The notes under the pieces are model-generated. The model was not told the origin of the DNA. It did not search any database and worked only from the letters and a program-made list of their open reading frames with translations. A stretch of DNA of 64,000 nucleotides from Papio anubis (lineage: Eukaryota > Chordata > Mammalia > Primates > Cercopithecidae), in contig NC_044984.1 in assembly GCF_008728515.1 (NCBI RefSeq), positions 87,777,181 to 87,841,180 of the forward strand, written 5' to 3'. Positions 58,149 to 64,000 of the stretch are shown here, piece after piece; within the stretch, counting starts at the first letter, position 1; every line of letters starts with the position of its first letter. Made by a program: the position numbers and the translations under genes.

Positions 58149-58927
58149 AATGGAAAAAATGATCATGGCTTTTTGGAAAAAAAACACACACACACACATG
58201 AACTCAGATTTGCAAACCAGCTTTCTGAAACTTTGGGTAAGGTGCATGCTTTTAACTTTGAAATGTATAAACACCCAGTGGAAACGTATACCTTTCAGGG
58301 CATAGTGCATTATGTGCTCATCATGGGTTGTTTAAACTGTGGTCAAATATTCCCCTTCCAAGTGGAAGCCTGTCGGGAATTCCACAGTAACACCTTTACT
58401 GTTCTCCCATTGATGATCATATACATTATCTCTTCCTAGTGGTACATTTGTATCATCCTTACCAGTGGAATTACTGGGTTAAAAGGAACTGCTTACCACT
58501 AAGATATCAGTATTCTCCTGATGGATATTCTCCATCTTAATGTTGCCAGTCTAATAGTATAGTATGTGGTTGCTTTACTGCTGTTCTCCCCACCCCCATG
58601 GAGTTGTGTCATTATTTTAATGAATATGAGCTCTTGACTTACCCTAGAATTCTAATACATTACAGATACTTTCTGCACTACTATCACTTTTATTATTGCA
58701 GTTCCATTTAAAAGCATAAGTGGCTAAGGCACTCCCCACCCCCGCCGGCATTACATTTCTTAAAATATACTGCTATCCAAGACCAACTGTAGAATCTTCA
58801 TGTAAAAGTCTTGTTCAAGTGTCATTTATTTTTTATTAAGGTTTTAATAGTTGGAGGGGATGAGAAACTTGGCCCTTTGCAATGTTGCCTTCACTTTGGA
58901 GTATAAGAATTCTCTACAGGACTCTAC

Positions 58928-59059
58928 TTTTTTTTGGTAGAGATGGGGTCTGGCTATGTTGCCCAGGCTGGTCTCAAACTCCTAGGCTTAAGCAGTCCTC
59001 CAGCCTCAGCCTTCTCAAAAGTGCTAGGATAATTGACATGAGCCACCTCATCTGGCCTA
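58928..59059 (-). mobile_element. Alu monomer (FLAM-like)
   Basis: TAGAGATGGGGTCTGGC to CATCTGGCC. Confidence 0.85.
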
Positions 59060-59208
59060 CAGGTCTTTTAAAGCATTTGCTGTTCGATAACAAGCATCTT
59101 TATGCCTAGTATTTGTGATAAGAGCAAAAAACAAGTTTCTGATCTCAAAGAGTTTATATTCTAGTGGGGTAGAGCTAAGTGATTTACCTTGGTGTGGTTT
59201 TTGTTTTG

Positions 59209-59496
59209 TTTTTTTTGAGACAGTCTCGCACTGTCGCCCAGGCTGGAGTGCAGTGGCACAGTCTCGGCTCACTGCAACCTCCACCTCCCGGGTTCAAGCG
59301 ATTCTCCTGCCTCATCCTCCCTAGTAGCTGGGATTACAGGTGCCTGCCACCACGCCGGGCTAATTTTTTTGTATTTTTAGTAGAGACGGGGTTTCACCTT
59401 GTTGGCCAGGATGGTCTCAAATTCCTGACCTTGTGATCTGCCTGCCTCAGCCTCCCAAAGTGCTGGGATTATGGGCATGAGCCACCATGCCCGGCT
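59209..59496 (-). mobile_element. Alu
   Basis: Flanks repeat TA(C/T)CTTGGTGT. Confidence 0.95.
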
Positions 59497-60049
59497 TATC
59501 TTGGTGTTTTTACATCCTTTAGTATTTTTCAAGGTTTTACAGCTTTTTATATGTAGGCTTGTATCATCTTCAAAAGCAATACAGTTTTATTTGTAGATGT
59601 GATTTCTTCCACAAAATGTGTAACATTTTATGGAGCTATAGGACAAAAGTCAGGATGAAAAGTAATCTGTCTCTGGTGCTACTTTAATACCTTCCTGACT
59701 GGTGCCAGTGGCTAAATTCAAGCAGTAAGATGAGAGGGCCATTAAGGCCTATTTTAGCAAGACATTATAGCAAAGACCTTAACACTCAAAATGTCTTTTA
59801 GCCAGGGAACTATTCTTTAATTCTTCCACCTTGATATGATTTCAACAAATTATGATACCTGATATTATTAATGCATTTTTGTAACATTTGACAAACATCT
59901 CCCAATATGTAGACTGCCACTCTCCTGATGCTAATCAGTATCAGACAATGAAAGTAAATTTTTCTGCTTTTCTCGGCTTTTACTCAAATTCATTCCTTAA
60001 GTTAGTAAAATACTTTCATTTGGCCATCATTATTTATCAACTTTAAGAA
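59497..60049. other. Unique intergenic sequence past NUDT4
   Basis: Nothing recognised; AT-rich. Confidence 0.5.
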
Positions 60050-60600
60050 ACATGCCTATTGACCAAGTAAATATACTAGGAATTCAATTTATCTACAGGA
60101 ATGTGGACAAAGACTTACATATCAAGACAAGGCACTGGAGTGGAAAGCCATGAAAATAAAATGCTCAGCAGCAAAGGGATTGTAACGGTTAATTTCCATA
60201 TAGTGGAATATTATAGTCATTAGAAATGACATTCGGGTAAGGATCTGATTGTGGAAACTGATACACCCTGTCGGAGAGCTACTTAGTATTTATCACAGCT
60301 GCATACATACCCTTTCACCCAACAGTTCCACTTCTGGGAATCTAGTCAACAAATGCACAAGTTGCACAACCAAACTATGGTCAGATACGTGTGTTGTAGG
60401 ACTTATGAAACTGGTACCAATTTAATATTCAAATGGGATTAAGTCATGGCAATCTATTTAATGGATACTTCGTGGTTACCAAAGAGCTATGTGCTGCCAC
60501 AAGGAGAATCCTTTCAACAGTGATTGAAAAAGGCAGAACACTAGGACAGAACTATGTTTTATGCACGCATTTGCATACACTGAAAAAACTTAGTCACTTA
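60050..60600 (+). mobile_element. Old L1M/HAL1-like fragment
   Basis: Includes ACAGTTCCACTTCTGGGAATCT and GTGGAATATTATAGTCATTAG, phrases of L1-type 3' ends; no open frame. Confidence 0.45.
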
Positions 60601-60701
60601 AAATGAGGTTGTACAGATTTTAGATTTTGTTTTTAAAGGCCTGTATGGTTTAAAACATGTTTTGGGAAATAGACATGAGCAGTGAGTAATCGGTGCCAGA
60701 A

Positions 60702-60930
60702 GAGCAGGGCAGAGAACTACAACCTACAGGCCAAACCCCACCCCACTGCCTGTTTGTATGGCCTTCAAGTTAAAATTTTTTTTTTAATGTTTTAGGTGGT
60801 TTAAAAAAAAACCACACACTATGCCTATTTGTTTACAAATCGTCTATGGGTGCTTTCTCACTACAATGGCAGAATTCAGTAGTTGAGACAGACCTGTGGC
60901 CCACAAAGGCCAAAATATTTACTGTTTTAG
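60702..60930 (-). mobile_element. hAT-Charlie-like DNA transposon fossil, same family as at 49237
   Basis: Reads as the reverse of the 49237 copy: CTACAACCTACAGGCC, CTGCCTGTTTGTATGGCC, GTCTATGGGTGCTTTC and GGCCCACAAAGGCC. Confidence 0.5.
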
Positions 60931-61785
60931 AAGAAAACAACATGAATTGCAAGAACTTGGCCCTACTTGGTTGCTCAGTCCTAATGCATCCTGCTAAAAC
61001 CTAAGGGAAACAGGGCCAAGTTCAATCTAGTGCAACCAACCTATCACATCTAAGCTGCTTTTGCCAGATCTGATAAGTACTCCTGACTTTAAACCAGAAG
61101 ACTTTGTAAACTTACTAGGTTATAATAAAACTTAAGCACTATCGATATTTACTAATAGATCATGGAACTATTTCAAAAGCAGTCATATGGTGAGATGGAT
61201 CAGGAGTCTTAAAAAAAAAAGGAAATATGCTATTCTAGTTGGTAACATGGGGTTAAATCTTTTCTAATTTCTAAAACATTCTGTCCCCATAGATAAGGTG
61301 ATTGGCAGAAAGAAAAAGTTCCTTAATGATCACTATAAAATGCTCTGCTACAAGGAACTTAAAATCTAAACATTCAGGCAGTAATTATATGTTTCTACAA
61401 TCCACAAGAAAATGAAAAAAATCATGTGATCAATTCAGTAGTAGAGGCACAGCTTGGTATCAAGTCTACGTTCATACACTTAGGAGTGCCACCCAACAGG
61501 GCCATACAAGATACATGAAATGAGATCAGCTCAAGGGTGACAAAGATGAAACTGGGAGAGGGCTGGGGAGACCCAAACTCTTAATATTCAGTTCCACACT
61601 TAACAGGAAAAATTTTAGTCCAGCTCCCAGCATGGCAGCTAATGGCAAGTTACCCAGTTAGTACCATAAAGCCAACTCTTGGAATAGACCTAATTTCCAT
61701 GATAAAATGGAGACTAGTGCAGTGGTGAATGTATAGTTAAGAAAACAAACAACATATTACCAGTCCAGGTGGTAGATTACAGATT
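60931..61785. other. Unique sequence between NUDT4 and the minus-strand poly(A) signal
   Basis: Nothing recognised; likely the intergenic gap between convergent genes. Confidence 0.4.
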
Positions 61786-61791
61786 TTTATT
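61786..61791 (-). terminator. Minus-strand poly(A) signal of a probable convergent gene
   Basis: On the minus strand AATAAA is followed about 35 nt later by a GT-rich element (TATGTTGTTTGTTTTC, plus-strand 61741-61757). This is a good poly(A) site. If it is used, the unique sequence at higher coordinates would be a 3' UTR on the minus strand. Remembered human gene order suggests UBE2N; none of its coding sequence is visible here. Confidence 0.4.
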
Positions 61792-62061
61792 ATTTACACT
61801 TCACTCAAATTATTACATTCAGCATGTTTTGCTTTTTATGTTATTTAAAATATAAACCTTCATATAATTCCCTAAGATGGATGTCATACCAAGTAGCTAA
61901 ATGAAATACCATCCCAGCCCAAAAGTACTTATTCGAATATTACATTTTTTTTATATAAAGCAATAATTTAGGTACCCTATTATGGTATTTTCTTTTTTTG
62001 GCCAGCTTTTCTAGATAAGGTTGTATTGCTACTGCAACTAACAAAAAAAGATGTGGCGGGG

Positions 62062-62359
62062 CCGGGCACGGTGGCTCATGCCTGTAATCCCAGCACTTTG
62101 CGAGGCCAAGGCGGGCAGATCATGATGTCAGGAGATGGAGACCATCCTGGCCCAACATGGTGAAACCCCATCTCTACTAAAAATACAAAAAATTAGCCGG
62201 ACGTGGTGGCAGGTGTCTGTAGCCCCAGCTACTCCAGAGGCTGAGGCAGGAGAATCGCTTGAATGCAGGAGGCAGAAGCTGCAGTGAGCTGAGATTGTGC
62301 CACTGCACTCCAGCCTGAACTAGAGCGAGACTGTCTAAAAAAAAAAAAAAAAAAAAAAA
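62062..62359 (+). mobile_element. Alu
   Basis: GGCCGGGCACGGTGGCTCATG to A22. Confidence 0.95.
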
Positions 62360-62623
62360 GTGGCTAGAGCAGCCAAAAAAAGGTTCCTGAAGCATTTAAC
62401 AGAAAAATAAAGCCTATTCCTATCATTTCCATGATCCCATTTAGTTCCACTTAGGCCACTGTGTTTATAATGTCTTGTAGGATAGATTTCCTTCCCCATT
62501 TTCCACAAAACCACCATAGCACCTGTCACTTTTATCTATTGGTTTGTATTTAATCTTATTTGTAAGTGCTTCTTTGAAATTGTTTTACAAGTACATTCTT
62601 GGTGTAGAGTAAGGTTCTATATA

Positions 62624-62940
62624 CAGTCGGCCCTCCATATCCATGGGTCCACTTCTGTGGATTCAAACCACCAGATAGAAAATATTCCAAAAAACATTGT
62701 GTCTGTAGTCAACATGTATATTTTTGTCATTATTCCTTAAACAATAGTGTAACTATTTACATAGCACTTACATTATAATAGGTATTACAAGTAACCTAAA
62801 TATTAAAGTATGCGGGAAGATTTGCGTAGATTGTATGCAAATACTGCATCATTTTATTCCAGAGACTTGAGCATCTGTGGATTTGGATATCCAAGGGAAG
62901 TCCTAGAACCAGTTCCAGACAAATACCAAGAGATGACTTG
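62624..62940 (+). mobile_element. MER2-like Tigger DNA transposon fossil
   Basis: Starts CAGTCGGCCCTCC after TA and ends GATGACTTG near TA, i.e. diverged terminal inverted repeats and a TA target. About 317 bp, non-autonomous. The family name is from memory of the consensus. Confidence 0.75.
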
Positions 62941-63104
62941 ACTTTAGACCTAATATCTTGCTAGACAGCCTTTGAGAGGACTAAGGGTAACTAGAGCACA
63001 AGCAAATCACAGCAAAGTAGACTACAACAAATCAAAAAAGTCAAAAAACATAAAGCTCCTATCAACACCTCAAGATTTTAGAAAAGCCTCTTAACAGGCA
63101 ATTT

Positions 63105-63227
63105 TAAAGAGACTGGGTCCCACTATGTTACCCAGACTGGTCACAAACTCCTGGACTCAAGTGATCCTCCTGCCTCGGCCTCCTAAAGTGCTGGGGATCA
63201 CAGGCGTGAGCCACTGTGCCTGGCCTG
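63105..63227 (-). mobile_element. Alu monomer (FLAM-like)
   Basis: GAGACTGGGTCCCACTATG to GTGCCTGGCC. Confidence 0.85.
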
Positions 63228-63259
63228 GGCAGTCGATTTTCAGGAAGCCGCTTATTAAT

Positions 63260-63480
63260 GTTCAGATTCTTTTCTTCTCTCCCAGAACTTTGCAGATGCT
63301 GCTGTTCCCTCTGCCTGGAGATGTTCATCTGGCCTGAATCCAAAAGTCTGTCCAAGTCACTTCCCTTTTCCATGACAGAGTTACAACTATTTGTCTGTCC
63401 CCCTTCCCCATTAGAGTAAAAGGTCCCAAAGGAAAGCTCCATGCCATTAACTCACCACCTAATGATCCCCAACAACTAGT
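63260..63480 (+). mobile_element. L2-like fragment
   Basis: GCTGTTCCCTCTGCCTGGAG then CAAGTCACTTCCCTTTTC, similar to L2 text. Confidence 0.35.
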
Positions 63481-64000
63481 GGGCAAACATGAAACACTTT
63501 TGTTGAATAATGTTTCCTTTAGCCCAGGGATTACAAAGTCAAAGGCTTACAAGGAGGAAGGACTAGCAGGTGTGCTTGGAGGAGACTCTAGCCAACTGGA
63601 GAGTAGCTGGTAAGAAGACATGACATGCTCTTACGGTGTTTGCTACTCAGATCCTCTCAGTTAAGTCCCATGCACGAAGGTGGGTCAGGTCTACTGTTGC
63701 CAGATCTTCAGCTCATTCAAAAGTTACCAGAATCCTGCATGCATTTTCATGTAAATCTCCCAATTTTTAAAAATGTTGGCATCAAATTCAGAATGTTTTA
63801 ACCAGCCATACTGTGTGGGCCAGGGAAAACAGGCCCAAAGGCCAGGTGAAGCTGCAGTTTTCAACTGCTGCCTTGGCCTCTCCCAGAGCCCCTTAAGTCC
63901 TAAGAAGGCTCAGTGATCACACTGGCAGTTGTTTCATCCCACTGGTTGAGAAAGACAGTCTTATCAAAGCAATGGGGGATTCTTACCAAAACTGCAAAGG

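Larger units (their letters stand above)
55260..58165 (+). other. NUDT4: NUDT4 3' UTR (extent inferred)
   Basis: Continuous with exon 5 and AT-rich, with no competing gene feature. It contains one antisense Alu (56505-56799), two Pumilio-type TGTANATA sites and three AATAAA signals near the end. The end is taken as just past the last signal at 58143. From memory of the human gene a 3' UTR of about this size is expected. Confidence 0.6.
61792..64000 (-). other. Possible 3' UTR of a convergent minus-strand gene; no coding exon seen
   Basis: Sequence upstream (minus sense) of the poly(A) signal at 61786. It carries an Alu, a MER2-like element, an Alu monomer and an L2-like stretch, and has no convincing exon. 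I looked for the C-terminal codons of UBE2N on the minus strand and did not find them. Confidence 0.2.

Noticed and set aside
61792..64000. UBE2N terminal coding exon
   Set aside because: I looked for codons of the expected C-terminus on the minus strand and found none; only the poly(A) signal supports a gene here.

Overview
The window is nuclear DNA of a primate, most likely an Old World monkey (macaque/baboon/guenon group). About a third of it is Alu, in roughly 75 full or partial copies. Five young antisense AluY copies (about 20588, 37624, 41606, 48149 and 51488) share a variant set that I associate with cercopithecid AluY/YR subfamilies: GGCCGGATCTCAGCTC near the head, CCACCTCGCCCGGCTAG in the middle and TTACAGGCTTGAGCCACC at the end. 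The species assignment rests on memory of these subfamilies and on one C-terminal residue difference from the human protein as I remember it.

The only protein-coding gene I can support is NUDT4 (diphosphoinositol polyphosphate phosphohydrolase 2, DIPP2), plus strand. All five coding exons are intact: 33582-33680, 50140-50250, 51010-51054, 54648-54735 and 55057-55259. They sum to 546 nt, a 181-residue Nudix hydrolase, or 180 residues if the downstream acceptor of a NAGNAG site at exon 4 is used. The gene starts in a CpG island (about 32950-34000), has a 16.5-kb first intron and ends in a roughly 2.9-kb 3' UTR with several candidate poly(A) signals (57838, 57880, 58143).

Region by region: 1-31400 is intergenic, with dense Alu, older MIR/L2/L1M remnants, hAT-like pieces, a solo-LTR-like block (about 24435-24821), microsatellites and a 200-bp pyrimidine tract. 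31403-37216 is free of Alu and holds the promoter, CpG island and first exon. 37217-50139 is the Alu-rich part of intron 1, with a diverged local duplication and two short templated insertions. 50140-58170 holds exons 2-5 and the 3' UTR. 58170-64000 is intergenic or convergent-gene territory: a good minus-strand poly(A) signal at 61786 suggests the 3' end of a convergent gene. From remembered human 12q22 gene order this would be UBE2N, but no UBE2N coding sequence is visible.

There is no bacterial-style system, CRISPR array, rRNA or tRNA gene. The most interesting items are small-scale: the NAGNAG acceptor that makes the two DIPP2 isoforms, a partial duplication of the exon 4 splice-donor region just inside intron 4, two templated insertions copied from nearby sequence, a diverged duplicated segment in intron 1, and translational-control features in the NUDT4 leader (a 20-codon uORF, tandem ATGs, an open upstream frame with five CAGs).
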